From Cavia porcellus (Eukaryota; Chordata; Mammalia; Rodentia; Caviidae): 64,000 nucleotides of DNA. Under the pieces are notes generated by a model. The model was not told where the DNA came from, ran no database searches, and saw nothing but the letters and a program-made list of their open reading frames with translations. This document shows, piece by piece, positions 1 through 10,763 of the stretch (position 1 is the first letter of the stretch; every line of letters starts with the position of its first letter). Made by a program: the position numbers and the translations under genes. The stretch spans positions 6,345,701-6,409,700 of the forward strand of contig NW_026947514.1 of assembly GCF_034190915.1 (NCBI RefSeq), written 5' to 3'.

Positions 1-522
1 TCCTCCCAGCCCTAAAAACTATGTGTCACTTCTAGCAGGTGCTGGTTAAGTCTGGGAGGGATTAATTGTGATCTCCCTTGACTTTCCACTGGAACGATTT
101 GCCCTGGACACAGCCACCACTTCCCTCTCCCAGCACCAGCTCCTGGATGTCCTCAGAACTAGATTTTAGGGGATGCATCTCTCGTTGTCATTATCAATCA
201 ATGGATGTCATTTCCACTAAATCAGGGTGCTCCTCCGCAAAGGAAGCAAGGCTTTCCCTGCCTAAAAGCAGAAAATGGGGGACCAGTCCCCTTGACAAGT
301 GGCCCTGCTACTCCCCTCCTCTGATCCTGCAGTCCCGCGGCTCACCCCCACCACTGATGATGCTATTTATGCTGATCCAGGCACTACTGTGGTATCTGAG
401 CCCCAAAGACAAAGCAGCAGAGACTATGGGATGAGAGGCACCGATGGAGCTGCTGGCAGCCAGTGAAGGCCAAAGAGTCTCACCATCGCAGCGGCTGTGA
501 CACACAGGCGTCATGCACCAGC
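1..522. other. single-copy sequence, no feature recognised
   Basis: Mixed-composition sequence. Open frames here overlap on both strands, have no recognisable domain and are of chance length. No repeat family was recognised. Confidence 0.5.
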
Positions 523-600
523 CACATGAGCTGTGCAAGTCCCTTTACCTCTGTGAGCTGCGGTTTCCTTTGCTGCCAAACAAGAATGTGAATCTCTTCT
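523..600 (+). repeat. MIR SINE fragment
   Basis: The stretch follows the MIR core order in the sense direction: a match to the 'agctgtg...caagt..ctttacctctgtgagc' block, then a 'cggtttcctttgctg...aacaagaatg' block corresponding to the conserved 'cagtttcctcatctgtaaaatg' part. MIRs are ancient tRNA-derived SINEs found across mammals and are transcriptionally inert relics here. Assignment is by eye; boundaries are approximate. Confidence 0.65.
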
Positions 601-877
601 TAGGAATCTATTAAAAAGGCTAAAGAAGCAAAAGGTACATAAAACCAGCTAGTAATTTAAAACATACCATTTTGACATTTCTCTGGACCACAAAAAGATA
701 GTAAACATTCATACATGGACGCATAGTTATAATCTTACATAATCTGAAAGAAAACTCTAATGACTTAACAAAGACAAGATGCAATGCGCTGGCAGGTGTA
801 ACCAAGGTCACTGGCTGGTGTGCCAGCCTCGGGCTCAGCTCATTTCCGGGCACATGATATTGAATAGAGGTGATTTT
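601..877. other. single-copy sequence, no feature recognised
   Basis: AT-rich unique sequence. Nothing recognised. Confidence 0.45.
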
Positions 878-992
878 GTTGTTCTGTTCTGTTCTTGCGT
901 GTGTGTGTGTGTGTGTGTGCATGTTACTGTATTGAGGGTTGAACCCTGGGCCTTCACACTGAGCTGTGTGCACTGAGCTACACCTACAGTTG
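878..992 (-). repeat. ID-type SINE with internal (GT)n
   Basis: Read on the minus strand the segment has a 'tgtaggtgtagctcagtgcac' start, an ID-like body and a 'ccctgggttcaaccctcaatac' B-box region, then a CA run (898-919 on the plus strand is GT) and an A/C-rich tail. This is the layout of an ID SINE whose tail has grown into a dinucleotide microsatellite. The body is diverged, so it is not a recent insertion. Confidence 0.65.
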
Positions 993-1379
993 AAGGAGAC
1001 AGTCCCCTTGCCACCCCAACACTGATAATCACAGTGGCCATACCACAGCCAATAGGAAGCAAGTACAAAGAGTCCACATATTTACACCTGTCACATAGTC
1101 ACAGGGGCCCCGGGAAAGACTGGGAACATCCCCTCCCAGTGCCCAGATCCAGTAAAACCAGTAGACGGCAATTAGAAGATAAAGCCCGTGTCATCTTGGG
1201 TAGCATCAGTGTAGACTGCTATCAGGAGGACCCCCAATATTATTACCAGCTGCAATAAAAAAGCACTTCTTTGAGTGTTTCTTCTATCTAATTGTCAAAA
1301 CTGAATAATATTATCAGCTTTTTTATCCTTTGAGTATTTTTCTAATAAGAGAGCACAGAGATGCATGACAAATAAAAGC
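993..1379. other. single-copy sequence, no feature recognised
   Basis: Unique sequence with no recognised repeat or coding signal. Confidence 0.45.
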
Positions 1380-1570
1380 ATAAGATTTGAGGATGCAAAG
1401 CAATCATGCAAAATGACTTTCATATCAGTTTGATAAGCAGCTGAAATTTAATAACTACATCGCTCCTACGGTGCTGCATGGAAGTTTAATACTTTCTGCT
1501 TTGGCTTCTTTCTTCTGCAAGATGTTTATTCAGAAGCAGAGCTGCTTGCTGCTTTTATAGTCGGGGAAAC
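1380..1570. promoter_or_regulatory. candidate conserved non-coding element
   Basis: A TE-free, AT-rich block dense in short motifs typical of developmental enhancers: octamer-like 'atgcaaa' (including 'catgcaaaatg'), homeobox-like 'ttaata' and 'tttaataactac', and E-box-like 'cagctg'. No open reading frame of note. The call is inference from texture only; cross-species alignment is the test. Confidence 0.3.
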
Positions 1571-3394
1571 GAGAGGTTAGTGGATTAATCAAAGCCTAGA
1601 GAGGCTGGGCCCAGCCCCAGCCCAGGCCGAACTATACTGACTTAGAAGCTAAACTAAGCCAAGCCCAAGGCTGTCGCTGACCACTGGGGAAACAGGGCAA
1701 GATTTCCGTTATTTCAAAAATCCAGGTAAAATGTCAGTCACTGCAGAAAGCACACACCTCATTACAAGCTATGAAATAAGTTTAAGTTTCCAAAATGTCT
1801 TGGTTGAAGGCAAATTATGCAACCTAAAAAAGGGAAAAGGAAGGAAAATAAGGATAAAGGAAATCACTTGGAGTTGAAGCAAGGTCCCATGTATTTAAGA
1901 ACACATCAAACCTAAGAATAGGGTGTTACACACAGAATTTCGTTAGCAGGTCAGCATGCATGCACACAGTGAGGAAAGAATGACTGAATTAATGGATACA
2001 TGATTGATATGCAGTTTATAACTGGAAGAGTTCTGGGTTTCTCAGTTTAGAATTGGGAAACCTGAGATCCAAGAAGAGGAAATGATGGCCAAAACCACAT
2101 GGCATGGAAGTGAATCCCCACAGGTCTGATGGCACTGGGCGTGTGTCTCCTGAGGGCTAGGAAGATCCTTTAAGGTCTAGGGAGGCTCCCGTTCCACAGC
2201 TGCCCACAATGTTGGCAGCAAATCTTCTCAGCGTGCTCAGCACCGAGCCGACGTCAGCCACAGCTTTCGATGGACCAGTCAGGACAGGTAGGAACATCTG
2301 ATTACATGTCATCCAGGCTGAACTGGAAGACTGATAACAGAAGCAGCCTTCGGGACTGATGGGTCATTCCCACTCTGGGTTCCAATGAGAAGAAAGAGAA
2401 AGGATGGGGTTCCCAGAGCTGGTGGTCTGGCCCCAGCAATAAGGACCCACCAAAATGGGGCTGAGCTGGCTTGCTCCTCTACTGCCCCCTACTGGGGAGT
2501 TTCTTGCCAAGAAGTGAATTGGACTGCTTCTGGGGGGTTTCATAACGGGGGCAACTGAAGTGTGCAGGGGATTCTAACTCAAGTGCAGAAACCGCAATCC
2601 TTTTGAAGCCTATAGAGAAATGCAGAAACGGGAAGGAGCCTTGTAAAGGTTAAAGATGAATCTCGGTAACGACTTGCATTACCTCCTAGGTGAATTTCTC
2701 TAAAAACAACAAAAAAAAGGAGGGCACATGGGGTCCCAGCTATATTTGTCTGCATGCAAGCACTCAAATTCGTACTGAATGTAGGACTGTTTTAATATAG
2801 GTATAAACAGAAAGCAATACGATGATGGAACAGCTGATCCAGTCATCAGATCTAACTACAGCCTTTTAAAAGAAAATGTAACTCCAGATGTCGTCGTAAA
2901 AAAATGAATCAATTAGGCAAATGAAGAATCCCCTCATAAATCAGAGGAAGAGAAGCTGAAGTCCACCCACTGCCCAGGGGAGCCAAGGTTGGGGGTGGCC
3001 AGGAGCCTGGAGCAGGAGAATGACGGGCATCTTCCACCCGCAGGTCACCTGTCCACCCCTGTCCCTCCGAGTCGTGTTTACCTTACCGAACGCTGGTGTG
3101 ATTTGGAAAGAGAGCTGCACACTCTAACCCTTTTGCCCTGCCGAAAATAATGGCTCAGCCTTCAGGAGCAGGACCCAGTATAAGCTGGTGTCACTATTCA
3201 TAAAATAATTGAGTTTACACAAAAAGTGATTTCAGTAATGGCTGCCTCTTTATAAGTATGTACATTTTATTTAAAATTACTGACTCAAAAGGCAAGGTAG
3301 AAAAAAAAATCACCTCCAACAACTTCCTGTAATTGCGAATTATTGTGAGGGAAACAGAAGGAAAAGATTTCGAAATTATGAGCCATTATGCTCA
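1571..3394. other. mostly single-copy sequence
   Basis: No coding region recognised. Around 2040-2120 there is a weak antisense MIR-like run ('gggaaacctgagatccaagaagaggaaatgatggcc' order), too diverged to call firmly. The remainder is unique sequence. Confidence 0.4.
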
Positions 3395-3441
3395 AGAGAG
3401 AGAGAGAGAGGTGGGGGAGAGGCAGAGAGAGAGAGAGAGAG
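3395..3441. repeat. (GA)n microsatellite
   Basis: Two GA tracts separated by a short G-rich interruption, with purines on the plus strand throughout. Confidence 0.95.
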
Positions 3442-3479
3442 GCAGTGAAAAAAAAGACAGCTCGGCTTCATGAAACACA

Positions 3480-3660
3480 GCTGACAAGCTAGACTAAATT
3501 ACCCCCGGACCATTACAAAAATCACTTAATTGCCAAGCATTTTGTTAGGTCAATTGACTCTAATTGAAAAAATAACAAAAAGCTTATTATGCTGCAAATG
3601 CGGCCGTGGAAAATGAGTCTTCTGTTAGAAGGAAACAATAATTCTAAATTTCAGCTGCTG
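3480..3660. promoter_or_regulatory. candidate conserved non-coding element rich in TAATT motifs
   Basis: A very AT-rich block with closely spaced homeodomain core sites ('cttaattgcc', 'tcaattgac', 'ctaattgaa', 'acaataattc') and an 'agcttattatgctgcaaatg' segment combining several such sites with an octamer-like 'tgcaaat'. No repeat family recognised. The regulatory role is inferred from motif density alone. Confidence 0.35.
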
Positions 3661-4169
3661 CTAACCCTCCAAAGTTCAGTGTTTCCTTCAGATAGAATCC
3701 GCGTGGAGGAGAAAGGGAATACGGGCCCATTGATTTTATTTTTGCTTTCCCCACCCTTCTCCTTGTCCTCTTGGGTTCCCCCTCTCCTGCCTGGTCCCAC
3801 CCCCACCACGCCCTGGCCCCAGATGAATACCGTGGACCCCCAACCCATCCATCAACAAATGCATACCCCACTTGCAGCTTCCTGCTATCCTGTGTCAGAG
3901 GGCTGGGAGACAAAGGGTTCGCTCAGGGGAGGGGTGGCTCAGCGGCGGAGATGTCCCCTCTGTGTCCTGTGCCAACAGCTCCCTCCCTGGCATGACCCTG
4001 CGTGTTGGATAAAATGCCTCCTCCACAATTCTTTTTCCCTGAGATGCTTCTTTCCTCTCCTCTCCTGGCTAAGGCTCTATCTCCTCTTCCCTCTAAGACA
4101 CAGATAATGGGACAAGGGAAATGAACATCTTCAGAAACAAAATTTCTCTGCAGTTACCCTGATGGGGGC
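3661..4169. other. GC-richer single-copy sequence
   Basis: A 172-codon open frame crosses this stretch but has no recognisable domain, is Pro/Leu/Ser-rich as expected from pyrimidine-rich DNA, and is overlapped by frames on the other strand. Judged non-coding. Confidence 0.45.
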
Positions 4170-4400
4170 ACCAACATGGGCCCTGATTGACATCAAGGGC
4201 GGTCATTAAAAACCTCACCAGCTGACGTAGGTGAAGGTTTATTTATAATTACACATTTTTAGGATGGTGCAGCCAGAGCTGGTGCATTTAAACAGACAAA
4301 TCAACCACTGCTCGGTGACTGCCCCAATTAGAGCTTTGAATGGAGGGAGTTTGTAATGGGGCCGACTCTGCATCGCAAAAAAGTCATTATTTACCCATAA
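4170..4400. promoter_or_regulatory. candidate conserved non-coding element
   Basis: TE-free block with repeated homeodomain-like and HOX-like cores ('gtcattaaaaacc', 'tttataattacac', 'ccaattagagc', 'gtcattatttaccc') and an 'accagctgac' E-box. No coding potential. Inference from motif texture. Confidence 0.33.
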
Positions 4401-4473
4401 AACAGGAGGCTGGGGTAGGAAAGTCTGATGGCATAGCCTTTGTTTGCAAGCCACAAGGAGAAAGTGCAAGAGC

Positions 4474-4567
4474 CTGTGTGTGTGCGTGTGTGTGTGCACA
4501 TGGGTGTGTTAGTGTGTGCACATGGGTGTGTTAGTGTGTGCACATGGGTGTGTTAGTGTGTGCACAG
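4474..4567. repeat. (TG)n tract and 22-bp minisatellite
   Basis: A short TG/CG run is followed by three full copies (4491-4512, 4513-4534, 4535-4556) and one partial copy of a 22-bp unit, 'tgtgtgcacatgggtgtgtt' plus 'ag'. The full copies are identical, suggesting recent expansion. Confidence 0.93.
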
Positions 4568-5439
4568 AGTTTGAAGAATGGGAAGTGGGAATAGCAGGGG
4601 ACAACATCCCTGGAGTCCGTTTGTGAACACAGAACTGCACCTCACCAAGCATTTACATGGGGAGAATCCTACTTGGCTTCAGATCTAAGAAGATCACATG
4701 CAGTGTGGTACCCCAGGTCCCTCCGTGGGAGCTGGGGAGGCGTCCTGGGTCCCAGGAGGACTGTCAGGCAGGGAGGTCAGTGAGCCGGAAGCACCTGCTC
4801 TCTCTTTGGGGCACCCTTCCACTTGGGCCTCCTGCACACCAGGGGCCCTTGGAGGCTGCCGGCAGTCCCCTCCCTGCTGATGTGACATCCACCCCTCAAT
4901 GCTGCCTTTTTTAGAGCCTGATATCATTTACTCAGGGCTGGGGCAGCCGTATCAGGCCGTGCATCGCATGAGTGTGGTTTCTCGCGGCCTCTCAGCTAGA
5001 GACAATGGTGGGAGCGGCCCCAAGAGCCCTGCATGTCACCTGGCATCCTGGCAGGCAGCTGAGCTTGGGAGTAAACCGAGCCATTTGGGTGCCACAGGTG
5101 TTCCAAGCCCGGGGAAGCAAGGGTTGAAAAGTCGTATGTGAGGAAAGCGGAGCAACCCCGAAGTCCTGCTTATGCAGGGGGGCACCACTGGGGTCCAGCT
5201 GTGGCTGGCCAGGGCCTCAGGACACCAGGATCCCACAGAAAGGGCAGGCCCAAAGCCCACAGCTCATCTGTGACTAGGAAGAGCTGCTGGAGGGTCAAGT
5301 CAGGCTCCTGGGGGCTGTCCTTCTGTCCCAGAATGCCACATGGGGAGGCTGCCTGGAGAGAGGCAGGTCCTGCGATTAAGCGGCAGAGCTCTACTGAGAG
5401 AAATAAAAGTGAGCTATGGTGAATTTGGAACCACTTGCC
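4568..5439. other. GC-rich single-copy sequence, no feature recognised
   Basis: Several 60-95 codon open frames occur on both strands, as expected in GC-rich DNA. None resembles a known protein and none has convincing splice borders. Confidence 0.4.
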
Positions 5440-5720
5440 AGACCAATGGTCTTCATCAATTAATCACAGCCAAATAATCACCACCTACATTAAAGAATAA
5501 TACATGAAAAGGACAGGCCCTTGCTGTAACTTATTCAGAAAGGGCTGCCTCCCTAATCCCTCTGAGTCCTGACATGTTAACTGGGTAGCGACTAATTAGA
5601 TGTCAAAAATTCATAAGCGCTCTTTAATATTGCATAGATCTGCAGCCGACATTTCAATATGAGAGTTGTATACACAGAAGTCACTATAGCATTAGAACGC
5701 AGCGGGGTGGGAGAAATAAA
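5440..5720. promoter_or_regulatory. candidate conserved non-coding element
   Basis: AT-rich, TE-free block with 'catcaattaatcacag', 'gactaattagatg' and 'gctctttaatattgcatag' segments, i.e. several homeodomain and POU-like sites within ~200 bp. Regulatory role inferred; alignment required. Confidence 0.35.
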
Positions 5721-5879
5721 AGGGAACCAATAAAAACAATGTCCCTTAAAAACCCCAGAGAGTGCTGGCTTTGGAAGTGTGTACTTTCTTATTCAGAAAA
5801 GGTATCACCTTCATAAGAATTATAGGCAAGGGGGTTTCTCTGCTCCATGCTGCGTGGACAGAAAGAGAGAGGAGACAGG
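5721..5879. other. single-copy sequence
   Basis: Short linker between two candidate conserved blocks; nothing recognised. Confidence 0.4.
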
Positions 5880-6310
5880 CTTATCAAAGGCGCTGCCAGG
5901 TAAATAGTAATTTATTGTGCATGCACAATGAACATTACCCAGTGTCCTGACACCAGGTGATAATGAAAGACATGTTATTGTGGCATCCACGGAGGGACTT
6001 TCCACTCCCCCTGCTCCCCTCTCCTCCTGTCTCTCTTGAGCAGGGAAGCAGTGATGGGGTTGGCAGCTCCTGCCTGTTTCAAGCCATTTCACATAATATA
6101 GGAAACACCTGAAGTTAGTGGATTAGGTGCGTGAGTTAGTTTGCTGGCTCGGTGATATATATGTTGCTGGCATGTGAACTTATATTTCAAATGCCGGGGA
6201 CTATATTTTTATGAAACAAGCCTTTTCCTGTCGGAAGAATTATAGGAATGTGATATAATACAAGGCAGTGAGATTAAAAACAATGCATCATAGCAGGGGG
6301 AAAAGGCTCT
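5880..6310. promoter_or_regulatory. candidate conserved non-coding element with a 16-bp palindrome
   Basis: Contains a perfect 16-bp palindrome 'attgtgcatgcacaat' (5914-5929) and, at 6130-6300, an AT-rich TE-free stretch with 'gtgatatatatgttgc', 'ttttatgaaacaagcc' and 'aaaacaatgcat'. The palindrome could be a dimer binding site. The inner part 5960-6110 looks ordinary. Function is inference only. Confidence 0.3.
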
Positions 6311-6568
6311 GTTTTATGACTTGCATCCGTTAATTGAACCTCTCAGGAATAAAGAGAAGACTCTCCAGGAACCTGGGGGAAAATATCTCTCTTTTTTTCA
6401 CTTCAAGGCAGTGTTGCTGTTGTTGTTTTGTTTATTTTTATATTTTAGTATACTCGTGTTACATATATCATGCACATATGTGTATACACACATGCATGCA
6501 TGCTTACAGCGATGCTGTAAATGGCATGTCTTGCTTTCTGTTCCACAATGTAATGACCTTTAGAAAAA
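6311..6568. other. single-copy sequence with alternating purine/pyrimidine tract
   Basis: Around 6460-6515 is an alternating 'catgcacatatgtgtatac...catgcatgcatgc' tract of the type that favours cruciform or Z-DNA. No gene recognised. Confidence 0.45.
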
Positions 6569-6590
6569 AAGATATTTTTAAAAATATCTT
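6569..6590. repeat. perfect 22-bp palindrome
   Basis: Arms 'aagatattttt' and 'aaaaatatctt' abut with no spacer. It is AT-rich and may have arisen by chance in this context. Confidence 0.9.
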
Positions 6591-7838
6591 GCTCACATTT
6601 GATGGAGGAGAAAAGTGGGGGAAGTTGGAAGAGGCGACCCGAATTCAAATCACTAGGTGGACAGTTCTTAGTCGCTTTGCACAAATCCCTGCAGAATATG
6701 AGCCCCAGTTTTCTATTTTGCAGGACAGAAGAAGTCACGCCTTCCTCCCTGTTGGGGGCACCTGACAGATGCAGAGCTAGAGAATGGCCTCCTGTTGATT
6801 TGGACAAGGACAATGGCTACTCACTGCCATGTGCATTGTGATGGTGACATTGTTCATTTGTAAATGTCAGGTGATTTGGGTTTTTCCTCAGACATTTTCA
6901 CAAGGATGCAAACCCCACAGTCACAAGAAATGATCAAGTTCATGGCTTTGGAGAAATTCCCTCCAGAGACAGCCCAGTGTCCCATCTCCCACTGTATGTA
7001 TGCTACCTTTGCATCTGCCTGTGTCACCAGACTCCCACCTGCCCCTGGAATGTCAACTCTTAGGGGAGGTTTCCCAAGGAAAGAGATGAGACCTAAAACT
7101 GTCACCGTCATCTTGCCAATGGTTTATCTTGATCTGATTCTAAAGGGCCTTAGATTTTAAATTCCCTATATAATTCAGGCTGAAAAGTTCCTTTTTGATC
7201 CACTCTTAAATTAGAATTAACCACATTCTTTTGTTAGTTTTGATTCTGATTCTTCCTTTCAACCCTTCATTGGGTTCTTCCCTGGTTTCAGTTGTTCTTT
7301 TTCCAAACATGAGTCTCTACCAATTTTGACCGGTAACTAGGAAAAAAAAGTCTTACTTGGTTTGTCTGAAATCCAGGAAGTAAGATATTCTTCGTTTCAG
7401 CTGGTTAACACTAACATCCGGGGAGTTTCACTCATTAATTTCATTTTTTACTACTTTGTTTATTTCCTTATTCCTTCCATACTCATCTTTCAAATATTTT
7501 GAGCACAATTACTAATGCCTACAGTTATTGTGTTTCTGCTTTGTAATACTGTGAAAAATACTGGATTTTTTTTAACTTCTGAGAATTTAGTGTACAGTGT
7601 TAAGGGATACAGATGTAAGCTCCCAGAGAGCAGCAGACACTTGGAGGACAGAGGGTGCATAGTTGGGTGTCTCATCTGCCCTGGGGTAGGGGTCAGCAGT
7701 GAACTCCTGAGATGCCAATAATTAAATAGGGGATAGAGCAACTAGCCTGGGATGAGAAAGGACAGTGTGAAACTGGCAGAGGTAAAGAAAGATGTAAGAG
7801 GAGAGTATGGTGTACTTGCTCTCTTACCTCCATTCACC
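6591..7838. other. single-copy sequence, no feature recognised
   Basis: No repeat family recognised. Open frames up to ~140 codons overlap each other on opposite strands and lack recognisable domains. Confidence 0.4.
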
Positions 7839-8058
7839 TGTCTTTGGGAAAAAACACTTAGCATCCTTTGAGAGTAAACCACCCTCTCCTATTCCCAGCT
7901 AGTATAATCGATCCCACCTCCATATCCAGGAGTGGACCCTCATTGGCTTTCTCAATTATTGTATCCATCTCCAGCCACTGTGATTGGTTCACAGATGAGG
8001 ACATAAGCCAATCAGAATAAAATATGAGTTGTTTGAAGAGGATTCTGGGAAATATCAA

Positions 8059-8087
8059 TTTCTTTTTCTTTTTCTTTCTTTCTTTCT

Positions 8088-8117
<30 letters not shown>
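8059..8117. repeat. (CTTT)n / poly-T tract
   Basis: CTTT units grade into an uninterrupted run of about 27 T. It could be the tail of a retroposed element on the minus strand, but no recognisable SINE body adjoins it. Confidence 0.95.
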
Positions 8118-8118
<1 letters not shown>

Positions 8119-8181
8119 CCAGACTCTGTCAGAACTCTGTCTGCTTCTGGATAATGGGGAATGGAGTTCTGAGATCTGAAG

Positions 8182-8225
8182 TTGCTAGAGCCACTTTGAT
8201 ACATTGCTAGAGCCACATTGATACA
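8182..8225. repeat. 22-bp tandem duplication
   Basis: Two adjacent copies of 'ttgctagagccac' plus 'ttgataca', differing at one base (t/a). A simple local duplication. Confidence 0.9.
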
Positions 8226-8440
8226 AATCAATGAGGAGATGGTCCAGAAGTTCCAGGGCTATTGCATGTTGCATTGAGTCAAGAGGCAAAGCCAAAATCA
8301 GTGGTCCACTAGTGCTATTTGAGTTACTGAGTTATTCTCCCCTGGAGCTGCATGACTATGAACTTTACAATGACATGAGCCAATACACTCTGAGTACTGT
8401 CTGAAATCACCTGCGGGAAGGATTTATTTCATTTGCAACT

Positions 8441-8988
8441 TCAAGGGTCTGAAATTAAAAGTCAGAGTGGCAGCACCTAAAGTAGAGGATGAGAAAGACG
8501 ATGATGGTGCCCTTGGTGGTGGCCACAATGGTGAAGGTGAGATGATGCTTTATCATCACGGTGACAATGAGGGGGTGATAAAGAAGAAGATGTAAACAGC
8601 TACCACACAGTGTTTATAATGCATCAGGAAATGGATCTGGGGCTGAAAAATAGCTTCCTTAATCCTGATAGAAATCTCATGAGATGTATAGTGGTTTTTC
8701 CAGTTCACAAGTAAGAAAGTGAAAGTCATGAAGAGGAAGGGGTCAGGGATTGTCACAAGTGGTACACTCCACAGCAGAAGAAAAAGGGAAATTAACATGA
8801 TGAGGTTGTGAGGTCTCCCTGTAAAGCCCAGGTTCATAGGATGGGCCAGAAGAGTGGTGCTGCCCATGCAGAGATGTTCTTGCTGACCAGGCTTGGGGTC
8901 TGAACTGGAGCTTTGCAGGGGGGCAGTGCATAAATAGGGGCCTCCTACAAACAGACAAAACAGGAAATAGATGATATTGACGAAAAAA

Positions 8989-8991
<3 letters not shown>
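8441..8991. other. single-copy sequence, possible weak MIR
   Basis: 8640-8745 weakly resembles an antisense MIR ('ttaatcctgatagaaatctcatgagatg ... ttcacaagtaagaaag' order). Minus-strand open frames of 103 and 157 codons here are hydrophobic because of T-rich DNA; no domain was recognised. Confidence 0.35.

Positions 8992-9049
<58 letters not shown>
8992..9049. repeat. (TA)n(GA)n compound microsatellite
   Basis: TA repeats 8992-9030 run directly into GA repeats 9031-9049. Confidence 0.97.
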
Positions 9050-9534
9050 GTATATAATAGAGCTAATAGAAAAGTAGAAATATAAATAAGAGACAGAGGA
9101 CAGAGAGGGGCAGGAGAAAAGGAGATTAAAACAATTGACTCATTTGATGGTAAAGATTCATGAGTCCCAAGATTGGTACTCAGCAACCGGTAGAAGCAGG
9201 AGACACAGTGTCCCACAGTGAATGTGAAGGGTGAAGAATCAGAAGAGCCAAAGTGGGACCAGACAGGAAGAAGATCCTTCCTACCTGGGAGGGGTGGGGC
9301 TCAGGCTTTGTGTTCTCTTCAGGACATCAGCTGATTGGTCAACGCCCATGCTCAATGGGAAAGAGGATCTGTTTTCCTGGAAGTCCACCAATTTAAATGT
9401 TAATTACATCCAAAAGCACCTACAGCAAAACACAGAAACAAGTTTGGCCAAATATCTGCTTACTCCATGTTCCTGTGAATCCAGCACATAAAATAAATCA
9501 CGAGAGACGGGGAGGACTTTGGGGGAGTTTCCAT
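9050..9534. other. single-copy sequence, no feature recognised
   Basis: Unique sequence; no repeat or coding feature recognised. Confidence 0.4.
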
Positions 9535-9592
9535 AGCACCTCACATAGTGCCTGATAGTGGGTGCTCAGGGAATGCTTCTGGGTGAACTGTA
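9535..9592 (+). repeat. MIR 3' end fragment
   Basis: The run 'tagcacctcacatagtgcct' followed by 'gggtgctcagggaatg' follows the conserved MIR 3' region (frequently 'cagtgcctggcacatagtaggtgctcaataaatg'). Confidence 0.55.
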
Positions 9593-10549
9593 GGCATGGC
9601 CAGCCTAGCTGGCAATCTTCTGCAGAGGAGACACTGCCCTGGGAGTTGATGTTTACTCTTAAAACCACGATGTTCAACTGGGAGACTCTGGCTCACCCAC
9701 TGTCCTTCAGTAGCCAGCTGGTGAACTTGACCCTCACGCCAGGTGCAGCCTCCCCACCAGCTCTGGTCTGGAAGGATTTTGTAAGCAGTTAGGATTTAGG
9801 GGCTCTGCTGAGAATGAGGCATGGCGATCCCAGCACCCAGCATCAGAAGACCTGGGTCACCATATCAGCCCTGCCCATGAGGGGTGCTGTTTCTCAGGCT
9901 CCCAGGTTACATCTGCCCCTCCAGCTGTGGAGCCTCTGTTTTCCGTAGCCTCAGTACACAGCTCTGCCAAGATGAGCCCTCCTGTCTCTGGGCTGGGCCA
10001 TCCCTTGGGGACTTGCTCCTGACTGCTGCACCCTAGGATCTGGCCCTGCTTTTGGATTCCTTTCCCAGAAATCCTGTATTCTCTGAGTCCTGAGCTTGTC
10101 TGTTCACATCTCTTGCATGTCCAGACAATCCCGGGTAGGGGAGTCCTGCCTCCTCTACCATGAAGCTGTCAGCACATTGTCCCTGTCAGTGACTTCAGAA
10201 ATGACAATTGTACTCTGAGGACGAGACCTAGAAGTGGGAGGTAAGGAGAACTTTTCAAAGCAGAATTGTCACCATGTCCAGGGCGAACTGAGATTGTGGG
10301 ATCGTAGATGAGTTCTTACCTCTAGGACCCTGGGGTGGAGTTGGCTGGCCTTGAATCTTCTCCTCCCATGTCTTGGGCAACTAGGAATGGACATGACCAA
10401 AGAATAGGACTTGGATGAAGGAAACAAGGAAGGATGAGAAGGAAGAATCCCCAGACGTGGACTTGAGGAAAGGACAAGAGGAGAGCTTTGGGTTGAGCAG
10501 GGACCTGGACAGATGCGCTCTGCACATGAGTGATGTCCCTGTGACTTAC
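9593..10549. other. single-copy sequence, no feature recognised
   Basis: No repeat family recognised. Open frames are short and without recognisable domains. Confidence 0.4.
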
Positions 10550-10763
10550 CTTTATTAAACAAATGCCAGGAAGTGGCTTTCCCTTCCTTGGGTTCACCGT
10601 GTAGGAAAGCCTTGCATTCTCCAAATCTTGGACCACATTGGGAGAGGACATTTTACCGGGAAAGCTACCATCATGGCACACTGCCACCAGGTCTGTCTTT
10701 GTATACCTGGGAGGCCAATTGTCTTGCACCCACAGTGAGCTCCAGCAGTGAGGAATCAAGACG
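10550..10763 (-). other. possible spliced exon (unverified)
   Basis: On the minus strand a 214-bp segment is preceded by a moderate acceptor ('ttcctttggttcag') and followed by a near-perfect donor (AAAG|GTAAGT; the intron would start at 10549). One frame is open throughout and continues past the donor. The predicted peptide (contains 'SSPNVVQDLENARLSY') is not one I recognise. It could be a lncRNA exon or a chance pairing of splice-like signals. Confidence 0.2.

Larger units (their letters stand above)
7839..8440. repeat. possible ancient unclassified interspersed repeat
   Basis: The texture ('ccactgtgattggttcacag', 'agccaatcagaataaaa', later 'gacatgagccaatacactct') recalls old mammalian LTR or DNA-transposon consensus sequences that contain CCAAT-like blocks and end with 'gagccaataaattcc'. 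It is interrupted by the CTTT/T tract. Family not determined. Confidence 0.25.

Noticed and set aside
3589..4107. 172-codon plus-strand frame
   Set aside because: Pro/Ser/Leu-rich from a C/T-rich stretch, overlaps opposite-strand frames, no domain recognised.
8059..8117. Poly-T as a polymerase III terminator or the tail of a young SINE
   Set aside because: No tRNA-like A/B boxes or SINE body adjoin it; treated as a simple repeat.
8743..9216. 157-codon minus-strand frame with a repeated Tyr-Ile segment
   Set aside because: Runs through a (TA)n microsatellite and T-rich DNA; not protein-like.
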